Made by a program: the position numbers and the translations under genes. From contig NZ_AQQV01000002.1 in NCBI RefSeq assembly GCF_002088235.1, forward strand, positions 124,001-188,000: a stretch of 64,000 nucleotides of DNA, given 5' to 3'. Under the pieces are notes generated by a model. The model had not been told where the DNA came from, did no database searches, and was given only the letters and a program-made list of their open reading frames with translations. Shown piece by piece: positions 9,541-21,900 of this stretch (the stretch's first letter is position 1; each line of letters starts with the position of its first letter). The DNA is from Oceanococcus atlanticus (lineage in GTDB: Bacteria > Pseudomonadota > Gammaproteobacteria > Nevskiales > Oceanococcaceae).

Positions 9541-9999
9541 ATGAACAACCCGCCGCAATCTTCGTCAATGCACGCAGCAACCGATCGCGTAGTGCTGTTT
9601 GATGGCGTCTGCACGCTGTGCTCGGCGTGGGTGCATTTTGTGCTGCGCTTCGACCGTCACCAACGCTTCAAACTGGCGGCGGTGCAATCACCGGCGGGGC
9701 AAGCCATCCTGACCGCTCATGGCCTGCCGACCGACACCTTCGACACCATGCTGCTGGCTGAAGGGCCACATATTTACACCCGCTCCACAGCTTTTTTGCG
9801 CGTCATGCGTCAACTGCCGTTGCCCTGGCCTCTGGTCTGCGTAGTCGGACTGATACCCCGTGTGCTGCGCGACAAGCTCTACACCCACGTTGCACGCAAT
9901 CGATACCGCTGGTTCGGTCGCCGTGACCAGTGCCTCGTGCCGAGCGACCGCCATGCCCACCGTTTCCTGCCGGATCACGCCCCTGCGCAAGCCCGCTGA
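9541..9999 (+). CDS. DCC-family thiol-disulfide oxidoreductase-like protein (DUF393)
   Basis: A 152-residue protein with the defining motif Asp21-Gly-Val-Cys24-Thr-Leu-Cys27, the putative redox CxxC of the family, followed by the conserved RFD and later the arginine-rich RYRWFGRRDQC segment. Members are about 130-150 residues and often lie near redox or membrane genes; the reaction is not known. The start at 9541 is one of several nearby ATGs (9535, 9570). A strong inverted repeat follows the stop. Confidence 0.87.
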   Translation: MNNPPQSSSMHAATDRVVLFDGVCTLCSAWVHFVLRFDRHQRFKLAAVQSPAGQAILTAHGLPTDTFDTMLLAEGPHIYTRSTAFLRVMRQLPLPWPLVCVVGLIPRVLRDKLYTHVARNRYRWFGRRDQCLVPSDRHAHRFLPDHAPAQAR

Positions 10000-10030
10000 C
10001 GACGCATGGATTGTCTGCGCTGGTCAATAA

Positions 10031-10060
10031 CGGGTTCCGTGCGCAAACACACGGAACCCG
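10031..10060. terminator. Perfect 11-bp inverted repeat, putative bidirectional terminator
   Basis: CGGGTTCCGTG is followed 8 bases later by its exact complement CACGGAACCCG. It lies between the convergent DCC and katG genes, 12 bases from the katG stop. No T tract follows on either side, so it may be a weak or factor-assisted terminator. Confidence 0.6.
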
Positions 10061-10071
10061 CCCTGTTCAGA

Positions 10072-12424
<2,353 letters not shown>

Positions 12425-13438
12425 TCAGGCGAAGTCGCTGAGCACGATCTTGCCATGCAGCGTTTCTGACTCCACCGCGCGGTGGGCCGCGCGCAGGTTG
12501 TGCGCGTTGATCGGTGAACGCACATCCGTGAGCGTGGTGCGCAGGTGCCCGGCATCAATCTGCTCGGCAATGTGATTGAGCAAATGGTGCTGCTCAATCA
12601 TGTCAGGGGTTTGAAACATGGCCCGGGCAAACATGAACTCCCAGTGCAGGCTGGCCGCTTTGGTCTTCATTTTGTCCATGGCCGTCGGCAGATGGGTTTC
12701 ATCGATGGTCACGATGCCGCCTTGCGGACGGATCAGCTCCACCGCTTCATCCCAGTGGTGCATGTCGTTGAACACCGCAATGTGATCGACAAAGCGCAGG
12801 CCCAGTGCCCGCACCTGCTCGACCAGCGGCTCCCGATGATTGACCACATGATCTGCGCCCAGCTCGCGCACCCAGTCGATGGTGAGCGCGCGCGAGGCCG
12901 TGGCGATGACCTTGAGGCCAGCCTGCTTGGCCAGCTGGATACCGATGGAGCCAACACCGCCACTGGCGCCAATGATGAGCAGCGACTGTCCAGCATCGGC
13001 GCCATCTCGATCGATCTTCAGGCGATCAAAGAATGCCTCGTAGGCGGTGATGGCCGTGAGCGGCAGCGCGGCAGCCTGGGCAAAGCTCAGACTGGCCGGC
13101 TTGCGGCCGACGATGCGCTCATCGACCAGCTGGAACTCGGCATTGGAACCCGGCCGAGTGATGTCACCGGCGTAGTAGACCTCATCGCCGGGTCGAAACA
13201 GGCTGACCTCTTCGCCTACCGCTTCGACCACGCCGCTGGCATCAAAGCCCAGCACGCGCGGCGGATCTTCGCGCGTCTGGCCTGCGGCGCGCACTTTGGT
13301 ATCTACCGGATTGACCGAAACCGCGCGAACCGAGACCAGCAGATCCCGCGCACCCGGCTCGGGCTTCGGCATATCCAGATCAAGCAGCGCTTCGGGATGG
13401 TCAATCGGCAGATGCTGAATCAGGGCGACGGCTTTCAT
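12425..13438 (-). CDS. Zinc-binding alcohol dehydrogenase family / quinone oxidoreductase-like protein
   Basis: A 337-residue MDR protein of the quinone-oxidoreductase type. It has the GroES-like half with SVNPVDTKVR and GFDASGVVEAVG, and the nucleotide-binding motif IGASGGVGSIGIQLAKQAG near residue 155. Catalytic and structural zinc ligands of classical alcohol dehydrogenases are not evident despite the family name. NADPH-dependent reduction of quinones or enals is the likely reaction. It follows the LysR gene on the same strand after an 84-base gap; the azoR gene beyond the regulator suggests a small electrophile or quinone response group, which is inference. Confidence 0.88.
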   Translation of the reverse strand: MKAVALIQHLPIDHPEALLDLDMPKPEPGARDLLVSVRAVSVNPVDTKVRAAGQTREDPPRVLGFDASGVVEAVGEEVSLFRPGDEVYYAGDITRPGSNAEFQLVDERIVGRKPASLSFAQAAALPLTAITAYEAFFDRLKIDRDGADAGQSLLIIGASGGVGSIGIQLAKQAGLKVIATASRALTIDWVRELGADHVVNHREPLVEQVRALGLRFVDHIAVFNDMHHWDEAVELIRPQGGIVTIDETHLPTAMDKMKTKAASLHWEFMFARAMFQTPDMIEQHHLLNHIAEQIDAGHLRTTLTDVRSPINAHNLRAAHRAVESETLHGKIVLSDFA

Positions 13439-13522
13439 GAAGGTGCTCCGCTAGGGCTTGGGGCTGCCTACTCTAGAGCCTGAGCCGGGCAAACCGGTAA
13501 CCCTGCGGCGCAGTACGCAGGC

Positions 13523-14425
13523 TCAGGCTCTGACCAGCTCGCAGGCCTGCCCTACGTGCTCGCGCAGCAGCTCGGCAAAGCGCTTGACCCCGCGCCCGCA
13601 ACGCTGCGGCTGGGCCACGATCAGATACATGGTCACCACCCGCTCCTGGCCGTCCAGCGGCAAGGGTTTGAGCTGCCCGCTGCGCAATTCTTTGTGAATC
13701 TTGTCCTCCACCATCCAGGCAAAACCATAGCCCTGACACAGGGCGTGGATGGAGGTGGCCATGTTGCTCACGGTCCAGCGTTGTTTGGCCTCGATGGTCA
13801 GGGCGGTGGTTTCGCGCGTGCTGCCGGTGTCTCGCACCACGATATGACGGTGCTGACGCAGATCGCTCAGACGCAGCGGCCGCGACAGACGATGCAGCGG
13901 ATGATCCGGATGGGCCACCGGCAGCACCCGCATCTGCATCAGCACATTGCCGTGAAAGCCCGGGGGCACCACCGGCGCCACGGCGAGATCCACCTGACCG
14001 GTGAGCAGGGCTTCGGACGTCCCACCCATCACCGACTCGGTCAGTTCGATGCGCGTGCTGGGACTGTCGCGGGCAAACAGATCCATCGCGCTGAGCAGCA
14101 GCCAGGTCGGGAAAATGACTTCCGCAGCGATGCGGATCTGCGCTTCCCAGCCCTGAGCCAGCGCATCGGCGACCTGCTCCAGGCCCACCGCTTCCTCCAG
14201 CAAGGTGCGGGCCTGCTGGTACAACTGCCGCCCGGCCGTGGTCAGCACCGCCTTGCGTCCCTGCACCTCGAACACGGCAATACCGAGCACGGCTTCGAGT
14301 TTCTGCACCGCGTAGGTCACCGCCGACTGGCTCTTGTGCAGGCTCTGCGCCGCCTGTGCGTAGCCACCGGCGTCCACCACGGCGACCAGCGCGCGCCACT
14401 GCTCAAGGGTGATTTTGGGATGCAT
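13523..14425 (-). CDS. LysR family transcriptional regulator
   Basis: A 300-residue LysR-type regulator: N-terminal winged helix-turn-helix (LEQWRALVAVVDAGGYAQAAQSLHKSQSAVTYAVQ broken by normal helix spacing) followed by a periplasmic-binding-protein-like effector domain from about residue 92. It is transcribed divergently from azoR with a 103-base intergenic space that holds matching repeats, so azoR is its most likely target along with its own gene. The effector is unknown; quinone or azo compounds would fit azoR. Confidence 0.93.
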   Translation of the reverse strand: MHPKITLEQWRALVAVVDAGGYAQAAQSLHKSQSAVTYAVQKLEAVLGIAVFEVQGRKAVLTTAGRQLYQQARTLLEEAVGLEQVADALAQGWEAQIRIAAEVIFPTWLLLSAMDLFARDSPSTRIELTESVMGGTSEALLTGQVDLAVAPVVPPGFHGNVLMQMRVLPVAHPDHPLHRLSRPLRLSDLRQHRHIVVRDTGSTRETTALTIEAKQRWTVSNMATSIHALCQGYGFAWMVEDKIHKELRSGQLKPLPLDGQERVVTMYLIVAQPQRCGRGVKRFAELLREHVGQACELVRA

Positions 14426-14439
14426 ATATATCCAATATA

Positions 14440-14496
14440 CTGATTGTTTAAGCCAGATTATTTGTCTTTTTTATCTGTTATTTTGATTGTTTAATC
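14440..14496. promoter_or_regulatory. Candidate LysR operator: repeated TGATTGTTTAA
   Basis: TGATTGTTTAA occurs at 14440-14450 and again at 14483-14493, 43 bases (about four helical turns) apart. The second copy continues to TGATT-GTTT-AATCA, an interrupted palindrome. The spacing and position between divergent lysR and azoR suit a LysR tetramer binding two sites. This is seen in the sequence; binding is inferred. Confidence 0.5.
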
Positions 14497-14528
14497 ATCG
14501 CACAGTTCGCCAGCACAGGAGATGCGCG

Positions 14529-15131
14529 ATGACCACTTTGCTCCAAATCAACACCAGCCTGTTTTCCGACCAGGGCCAGTCGAGCCAGCTTGCCAATCAG
14601 TTTGTTCGGCAGTGGCAGGCCAGCCATCCGGACAGCGCAGTCGTGACCCGCGACCTGGCCAGCGAACCGGTGCCACACCTGGACGCCCAGCGTTTCTCGG
14701 CCTTCCTGGCCGCCCCTGAAGCACGCAGTGCCGAGCAGCAAGCCATCGTCGACTACTCCGACGCGCTGATCCGGGAATTGCAGCAGGCCGACGTGATTGT
14801 CATGGGCCTGCCGCTGTACAACTTCGGTGTACCCAGCCAGCTCAAGGCCTATATCGATCACGTCGCGCGCAATGGAGTGACCTTCCGCTACACCGAAAAC
14901 GGCCCCGAAGGTTTGCTGCGCAACAAAAAGGTGTACGTGTTTGCAGCCCGCGGCGGGCTCTACGCCGGCACCCCGCTCGACACCCAGTCCGATTACATCC
15001 GCCACTTCCTGGCTTTCATCGGCATTGATGATGTGGAATTCGTGTATGCCGAAGGGCTGAACATCAGCGCGGATGCCAAGGACGCTGCGCTGAACAAGGC
15101 GCACGACGAAATCCAGCGCCTCGCCGCCTGA
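14529..15131 (+). CDS. azoR: FMN-dependent NADH-azoreductase
   Basis: A 200-residue flavodoxin-fold reductase of AzoR length. The start MTTLLQINTSLFSDQGQSS, the PLYNFGVPSQLKAYIDHVARNGVTF segment and AARGGLYAG are hallmark stretches of the family, which reduces quinones and azo dyes with NADH and bound FMN. The ATG at 14529 follows AGGAGA by 6 bases. It stands opposite a LysR gene that probably controls it. Confidence 0.95.
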   Translation: MTTLLQINTSLFSDQGQSSQLANQFVRQWQASHPDSAVVTRDLASEPVPHLDAQRFSAFLAAPEARSAEQQAIVDYSDALIRELQQADVIVMGLPLYNFGVPSQLKAYIDHVARNGVTFRYTENGPEGLLRNKKVYVFAARGGLYAGTPLDTQSDYIRHFLAFIGIDDVEFVYAEGLNISADAKDAALNKAHDEIQRLAA

Positions 15132-15175
15132 TCGTCTCCCCCCGGGGCCGGCGGGCTACGGCCCGTCGCGCTCCT

Positions 15176-15370
15176 CTATTCGGAGTCGGCCGACGGCGGC
15201 TCGCGACGGTGCTGATCGAGCTTGTCCTCATCGCGCTGGCGCGTCGTTTCGTCCTGCTCTCGCTGAGCCCGCGCCCGCCCGAAACGCACACGGTTTTCGG
15301 CAGCCCGCTCGTCCTTGAGCAGCCTGGCCTTGCGTTTGCGAAACTGCCGCAGGTTGGTGACCTTACTCAT
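15176..15370 (-). CDS. DUF4169-like small basic protein
   Basis: A 64-residue, highly charged protein, MSKVTNLRQFRKRKARLLK followed by AAENRVRFGRARAQRE. The pattern of NLRQxRKR plus AENRxxFGR matches the small DUF4169 family, whose function is unknown. The longer frame upstream to 15514 is not family-like and runs into the promoter region of the next gene, so I took the internal ATG. It is convergent with azoR. Confidence 0.68.
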   Translation of the reverse strand: MSKVTNLRQFRKRKARLLKDERAAENRVRFGRARAQREQDETTRQRDEDKLDQHRREPPSADSE

Positions 15371-15491
15371 TCGCTGAATGTCCGAACGCCTGACGAAGAC
15401 CCAGTTTACGCCACCGGGACAATCGGCCCGGTTGTTGCTTGGCGTATACAATGATTGATTGAAGTCTGGTTCGTCTTTGGGGGATAACCGT

Positions 15492-18400
15492 ATGTTCAGC
15501 TTCCGTCGCAGCACGGCTGTGTTGCTATGCCTTGCATGTCTGTCACCGTCCTGGGCACAGGATGCACCTACACTGGGCGACAGCGTCTTCGCACGCGCCG
15601 CGGCGATCGAAGCCCCGCGCCGGCAGGGCTTTTTACCCGGCGAGCAACCGCGCCTGAGCGGTCAGCTGGGGGTTTTCCTGGCCCAGACCCTGCTGCTGGA
15701 TGGTCGCGCCACGCGTTTCCACCTTGAACTGCATGGCCCGGATGGCGAAACCCTGGGCCGTTACGGCCCCTACACCTCGGATGACACCGGCGCCTACGCG
15801 CTGACACTGCCGGCGACTGCGACCCAGGATCTGGCGCCGGGCCGCTACGCCGCCTACATCGTCGATGCCGAGGATCTTGATGCCGCAACCAGTGCTGCGG
15901 TGGCCGGACGTTTCGATATCACCAAAGCCGAAGACATGAGCCTGACCCTGCACGCCAGCTATGTCTCCTCCACCGGCTGGGTCAAACCCGGCGAGACCTA
16001 TCCGTTTCGCGTGCGCCTGAGCAACAACACCCAGGCCGCGGTCGAAAATCTGAAGGTGTCGATTCCGGCCGTGCCATCAGTCAGCTTCACCAAAGCGCTG
16101 AGTCTGGGTGATAGCGGCACGGTCAGCAGCACCAGCACGCAGGTGGACTGGAGCCTGGCGCTGCTGGAGGCCGGACAATCGGCCACGCTGGTGGTTGAAG
16201 CCCAGGCCGCCTCGCTGGAGCAAGACCCGCGGGTGGTGTGGAAAGACCTCTCAGTCACCGCGAGCTTGAGCAGTGATGGCCTGACGCTGAGTTCCGCCAC
16301 CCATGGTCCCAAGGTCATCCCACCGCAGAGCAGCTTCGAATCCGCCCGCTTCGGCGACAAACCGTTCCCCATGGTGCTGGTCGATTATCTTGACCCGATC
16401 CTCGGCAAACACAGTCCTGACAGCCAGGCCTCGGTTCTCGACACCGTGGTCAACGATCCCGATTACCCCGGCTCGACCTTCAACCTGTATCAGGAAATGT
16501 CCTATGGCCAGCTGTTCCCCTACGGCACCGTGCCCTCGGCGGGCATTGCCAGCGCCGGCTGGGATTACGAGCACGGCTTTGATTTCACCAAAGCACAGCG
16601 CAATCAGACGGACCGCGTGTGCCCGGCCATCACCCTGGGCGACACCCCGGCGCTGATCGGTTCACCGCTGCTGCCGGAACGCATTGTCGACGGCTGGTAT
16701 CAGCTGCCCGGGCAGCTGCATTACTACGGCTGGGACAGCCCGATTTTCCCCTATACCCTGCTTGCCGGGGTGCCGCTGCCGATTGCCGGCAACATCGATG
16801 ATGCCTGCGGCCCGACCGGCAAGGCCGTGTACGACGCCGCCCAGATTGCCGACCCGGAAATCGACTACAACGCTTTCGACTCCGACAAGGATGGTGTGGT
16901 CGACTTCTTCATGATGGTGTTCGCCGGTTGCGGCGGCAACGGCGGGTCCCAGCTTGGCGTTGTGGGCGGCTGCTCGCTCAACCCGCTGCCACTGACCGAC
17001 AACATCTGGCCGCACTCCTCCTCGCTGGAGTTCTACTACGCCCAGGCCGAAACCGGTCTGCGTGGCTACGTCTCGGATGACCAGCTGAAAAGCCTCAGCG
17101 AAGTGCCGCAATGCTGGCTGGACACCGGCTATGACGAGTTCGCCGACTGTGCCGCCGATGGCGGCCCCGGTCTTGATGAGCTGCCGGTCTACGTGCGCGT
17201 TGGCCCTTACAACGTGAACCCCGAAACCGCATTCGAAGCGGCCTCGGTGATCAGCCATGAATACGGCCATCACCTCGGCCTGCCGGACTTCTACAACTCG
17301 GGCACCGATTTCGACGCCTACGGCACCATGAACCTAATGGCCTCGGACTACGGCCAGCACATGACCATCTTCGGCAAGCAGGAAATGGGCTGGGTGGTAC
17401 CGCAGTTCCTGCAGCCCGGCGAAACCGTCGAGGTCAGCGCGTTCAGTGAAATCAAGAAAGACACCGGCGAGATTCACTGGCAAACCCCGGATGGCACGCC
17501 CTACGTGCTGTCGGCCGCCAATGGCGACCAGAATATCCGCAACGGCCAGGCCTACGCGGTCAAGATGCCCGGACGCATACTGATCGACCCTGACAAGGTG
17601 GCCTCGCAAGCGTCCGGCGAACGCGTCTGGTACTCCGGTCGCGGCAACGAGTTCGGCTGCTCGCCCACCGCCGGTCACAACCTGGATCTGTATCTGCCCG
17701 AGCTGGCCGACGTGCCCACCGGCGCCGAGATCACCCTGCGCTTCAAATCGTCCTGGGACATCGAGTGGGACTGGGACTACGGCTTCTTGCTGGTCACCCA
17801 GGACGGTGGTCAGACCTACACCTCGCTGCCGTCAGCCAACGGCTATTCCACCGCCAACGGCACCAATCCCAATGGCAGCGAATGTCTGGACAGCCTCGAC
17901 AACGGCCTCACCGGCCAATCCGGCACCTATGCCAATGGTGGCCCCAGCGGGCTGTCGCGTCCCAGCACCTATGAGGACGGTTCGCCTTTCATCGACGATG
18001 AATACGATCTCAGCGCCTTTGCCGGCACCAGCACCACGGTGCGTTTCAGCTACTACACCGACGCCGCATTTGATCGTCCGGGCTGGTTCATTGACGATGT
18101 CGAGGTGCTGGTCAATGGCGAGGTGCTGTTCGCCAGCGATCATGAATCGGGCCCGCAGCGCGGGCGTTACTACCCGGGCGGCTGTGACGAAAACTTCGCC
18201 ACCTCGGCCTTCTGCACCGCAGGCTGGAACAACATCTCTTCGGCGGAAGGCAACCCGGCCGACCATGGCTACTACATCGAACTGCGCGACCGGGCCAGCT
18301 TTGACTTCGAAGGCTACGGCCAGGCCGACCGCGGCGCCATGGACTGGGATGCCGGCCTGTTCATCGAATACACCGATGAAAGCTACAGCTACGGCAACAA

Positions 18401-18866
18401 CGGGGTGTCCAGCCATCCGGGCCAGCACTACATCGACTCCACCCCGGTGGAGGGTGGCGACTGCGGCAGCGATTGTGCCGATTCGGCCTTTACCGCGAAT
18501 GACGGCGACAACCACTTCTCCGACTTCAGCACCTGGCTGGACAACTTCGCTGATCCGGACAGCGCATCCGGGCGCTGGGAGTTTGCCTACAACTGTCTGG
18601 AAGTGGATGTGCTGGGCATGAGCGGCGAACAGAGCGTGCAGCTGGACAATGATCTGAGTGCCAGCGTTCGCATCAGCGCCGGTGAAGGCTGCGTGCCCTT
18701 CACCTATGGCCGTGCGGACAATTCGGCACGTTCGGTACCTGCGGATTCGGCCGATGGCGAGCGCCCGCGCTCAGGCCTGATCGCCACTCGTGGCGGCGCC
18801 CTTCCTGCAGGTTGGCTGTTGCTGCTATTCACGCTGGCGTGGCTGCGCCGCGCGCGCAAACGCTAA
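15492..18866 (+). CDS. Secreted M6-type (immune inhibitor A-like) metalloprotease with GlyGly-CTERM-like tail
   Basis: A 1124-residue exported protein. Order: signal peptide ending in PSWAQ (residues 1-23); beta-rich domains to about 290; an M6-like peptidase domain with the zinc motif HEYGHHLGLPDF (His589, Glu590, His593); then jelly-roll type modules with SSWDIEWDWDYGFLLV and DDVEVLVNGEVLF as in the VEG/MAM-like domains of immune inhibitor A. The last 24 residues are GGALPAGW, a hydrophobic stretch and RRARKR, the layout of a GlyGly-CTERM signal processed by rhombosortase and exported by type II secretion. The start follows a GGGGGA site. A terminator follows the stop. It probably degrades extracellular protein. 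Confidence 0.88.
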   Translation: MFSFRRSTAVLLCLACLSPSWAQDAPTLGDSVFARAAAIEAPRRQGFLPGEQPRLSGQLGVFLAQTLLLDGRATRFHLELHGPDGETLGRYGPYTSDDTGAYALTLPATATQDLAPGRYAAYIVDAEDLDAATSAAVAGRFDITKAEDMSLTLHASYVSSTGWVKPGETYPFRVRLSNNTQAAVENLKVSIPAVPSVSFTKALSLGDSGTVSSTSTQVDWSLALLEAGQSATLVVEAQAASLEQDPRVVWKDLSVTASLSSDGLTLSSATHGPKVIPPQSSFESARFGDKPFPMVLVDYLDPILGKHSPDSQASVLDTVVNDPDYPGSTFNLYQEMSYGQLFPYGTVPSAGIASAGWDYEHGFDFTKAQRNQTDRVCPAITLGDTPALIGSPLLPERIVDGWYQLPGQLHYYGWDSPIFPYTLLAGVPLPIAGNIDDACGPTGKAVYDAAQIADPEIDYNAFDSDKDGVVDFFMMVFAGCGGNGGSQLGVVGGCSLNPLPLTDNIWPHSSSLEFYYAQAETGLRGYVSDDQLKSLSEVPQCWLDTGYDEFADCAADGGPGLDELPVYVRVGPYNVNPETAFEAASVISHEYGHHLGLPDFYNSGTDFDAYGTMNLMASDYGQHMTIFGKQEMGWVVPQFLQPGETVEVSAFSEIKKDTGEIHWQTPDGTPYVLSAANGDQNIRNGQAYAVKMPGRILIDPDKVASQASGERVWYSGRGNEFGCSPTAGHNLDLYLPELADVPTGAEITLRFKSSWDIEWDWDYGFLLVTQDGGQTYTSLPSANGYSTANGTNPNGSECLDSLDNGLTGQSGTYANGGPSGLSRPSTYEDGSPFIDDEYDLSAFAGTSTTVRFSYYTDAAFDRPGWFIDDVEVLVNGEVLFASDHESGPQRGRYYPGGCDENFATSAFCTAGWNNISSAEGNPADHGYYIELRDRASFDFEGYGQADRGAMDWDAGLFIEYTDESYSYGNNGVSSHPGQHYIDSTPVEGGDCGSDCADSAFTANDGDNHFSDFSTWLDNFADPDSASGRWEFAYNCLEVDVLGMSGEQSVQLDNDLSASVRISAGEGCVPFTYGRADNSARSVPADSADGERPRSGLIATRGGALPAGWLLLLFTLAWLRRARKR

Positions 18867-18880
18867 AACAGGCTCAACTG

Positions 18881-18907
18881 AAAAAGCCCCCGATCGGGGG
18901 CTTTTTT
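18881..18907. terminator. Bidirectional intrinsic terminator
   Basis: AAAAAGCCCCCGATCGGGGGCTTTTTT is a perfect palindrome with an A tract on one side and T tract on the other. It sits between the convergent protease and kinase genes and can serve both. Confidence 0.93.
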
Positions 18908-18933
18908 ATGCGCCCAGGATGGGCTGACCGCCG

Positions 18934-21900
18934 CTACAGTTCGGCCAGCAATGGCGCCAGCTCGCGCCGATTGCGCTCCCACACCGCTTCACACTGTTGC
19001 TTAACAAAGGCTTGCGCAGCAGGGAGCTGCCAGATGCCCTGGGTGGCGATTTCATACGGGATACTGCACATGATCATGCTGTACTCGCTCGACGCGGCGA
19101 CCTTTTTAAGGCGTTCAAGCGCGCCGGCCTCATCACCGACAAAGGCGTGGATGCCGGCGCTTTCCAGAACATAGCCTGCTGCTTCCAGCTGATCGCGCTC
19201 GAACGGGTATTCAGCTTCCACCTGCGCGCTCAAAGCCAGCGCCTCTTCGGTCCGGCCGAGCAAGGCCAACACCTGCGCCATGGTGCTGCGTCTGGACGTG
19301 CTGTCGGATTCCTCACGCCAGCGCTGGATTTTATCCAGCGCAACTCGGGCCAGCGCGTTCACCTCCTCACGCGGTGCCTGCCCGATGTACAGCGCCCAGG
19401 CAACAGCAAGCTCCCAGGGTTCACGACCGTGGCCGGAGTTGAACATGTCCTTGCCGCTGAAGCTACGCGCAAGCTTGCGGATCGCTGCCAGATCCCCCTC
19501 GCGCCGGGCAATTTCCAGGTCAAGGAAGTACACCATGCCCTTGTAATGGTCGCTCTGCACCATCAGCTCACGAATGCGCCGCAAGAACCCAACTTCACCG
19601 GTCAGTTGATAGCCGATTTTGGCCATTTTGATCTTCGCCACATCGCGGTCTGGAAAGCGGCTGGCTACCTGCTGCAACAGTGCGATAGCTTCCCTACCCT
19701 TGCCCTGAAAGCCAAGCAGCTCGGCCTTGGTATCCAGCGGCACAATAGCTAACGGATCCTGATCCATGATCTGATCAAGGATGACCAGCGCCTCATCCAC
19801 CCGACCCACACGTCTGAGCATATAGGCATAGGACATGGCTGACTCGGTGTTGCGCACAAGTTGGCGTCGAAACGGCGCAAGAATTTCCAACCCACCGGCG
19901 GGGTCGTGCTCGAGATAGTAGCGCCACACAGCGCGAGCGGTGGCGAGCTTGACCGGGGGTGTATTCAAACGCTCAAGGGCGGCAAGGTGCAGCGCGATAC
20001 GCCCCTCGGAATCATCACGCGAGGATGACGAAAACCAGTAATCTCTGGCGGCTTTGAGCAGCGCCAGCAAATGTGCGTCGATGAAATTCGGATCCAGCTG
20101 CAGCGCACGTTCAAGTTCATCGGCGAGCGCATCACTTTTGCTATCGCCCTGATTCCACAACGACAACGCGGCAAGATAGGCCTCATACGCCTGGTTGTTG
20201 ACGGATTGCCCGCCGGACGGCGAATGCTGCGTGCCCAGCGCCGAAGCCAGAGCCCGCGCAATATCCGCCTGAACCGAAAACAGATCGCCCCTGTCGCCCT
20301 GAATAGCCTGCCCCCAGATCGCCTCGTCACGATTTGCATCAACGATCTGCAAATTGACCCGCAGTTGCTCACCCGACTGCTGCACCGAACCACGAATCAA
20401 CTGATCGGCTTTGAGTGCACGTCCGATCTGGCGGGCCGGGGCATCGGCCAGACCCAACATGGACAAATTCTGCCCATGCACAAGGCGGATACCGGAAAGA
20501 CTGGCCAGATCGGCAATCAGGGCATCCTGCAGGCCGCCCATAACTGTTTGGGTCTGACTGTCCAGGCCGAGCAGATCAAAGGCCAGAATCGCCACTCTTC
20601 GATCGTCGCTGGCCACCAGCTGAGCCGCATCCGAAGCATCATCCTCCGCGATGATGGTGACGTGGATGTTGCGCCACAGCCAAAACGCGGCCAACAGCAC
20701 AAGCACACCAAGCGCCGCGCCACGAAGATAAGGTGACCGGGTCCGCTGGGGCTGTGCTGCCACGCCATCCGACGCGGCGACTTGCGTGTCATCCTCGGGC
20801 GTCCAGGCGCGGATGCGCTGCGCCAGACTGGCCATATTGGCAATGCGCCGCGCCGGCTTGCCGGCACAGGCCTCGGCAATGATGTCGCGCAGCCCGCTGT
20901 CGGCGACATCCTCTTCCCAGCCGGGGGCCATTGGCTCATTCAAATCGCCGATCACCAGCTGATACAGCAACACCCCGAGCGCAAAAACGTCGGATTGCTC
21001 GGAAAACACGCCGCCTTTGAGCACTTCCGGCGCCATATAGGCCGGTGTTCCACTGGTCGAGGAATCCATGTGAACGGATTTGGTGAAACCCATCACCGTT
21101 ACGCCGGCCTCCTCCAGGCGTTCACGGCTCTTGACCGTGCCGCTGCCGAAATCGCACATCAGCAGCCGCGCTTCGCCGGCGCGCCACTCAACCATCAGAT
21201 TGCCGGGCTTGATGTCCTTGTGCATCACACCCAGCGCGTGCGCCTTGGCCAGCGCTTCAGCCGCGTCCGCCACGATCTTCAAACGATCCGGCAAGGCCAG
21301 CGCCCGCGGGCCACCCATGGAAAGCAACCAGTCGGCCAGGCTGCCCATGTCGTACCACGGCATCTGTATCCACGCCGGGCTGGTCTCGAACTGCCATTCC
21401 AGCAACGGCACCAGGGGCGCATCGTCGCCCAGCTCCGCGCGCAAGACCTTGTTCAGCGTGACCTCACGCATCAGGGCCCGCTGCGCGCGCTCGTCCAAGG
21501 CCAGTTTGACCACCCTGAACTGACCACTTTGGGCGTGGCGTATACGCCACAGCTCATTGGCCGGTCGGGTTTGCAAGCGCTGGTCCAACACCCAGTTGGG
21601 CAGATTTGGCAGGGTTTGCCCGGCTTCCAGCTGAAGCCGCGTACCGGGATCATCCCGACCTTCAATTTCAATCGGCACGTCCAGTCGAAAGCCATAGCCG
21701 TGCACCGTGCGCAGCATGCTGCGATCGGTGTCGCCGAGGACTTCACGGATACGCCGGATGGCTTGTGACAAAACCCCGTCGGTGACCACGCGGCCTGCCC
21801 ATACGGTGTCGAACAGTTCTTGCTTGGTGACCAGCTCGCCCTCTGCGCGCAGCAGGCAAAGCAGCACTTCCAGGGGCTTGGCTTCCAGCGCGACGGGCGA

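Noticed and set aside
15371-15514. Upstream extension of the DUF4169-like gene
   Set aside because: It runs through the promoter and start of the M6 protease gene and does not resemble the family.
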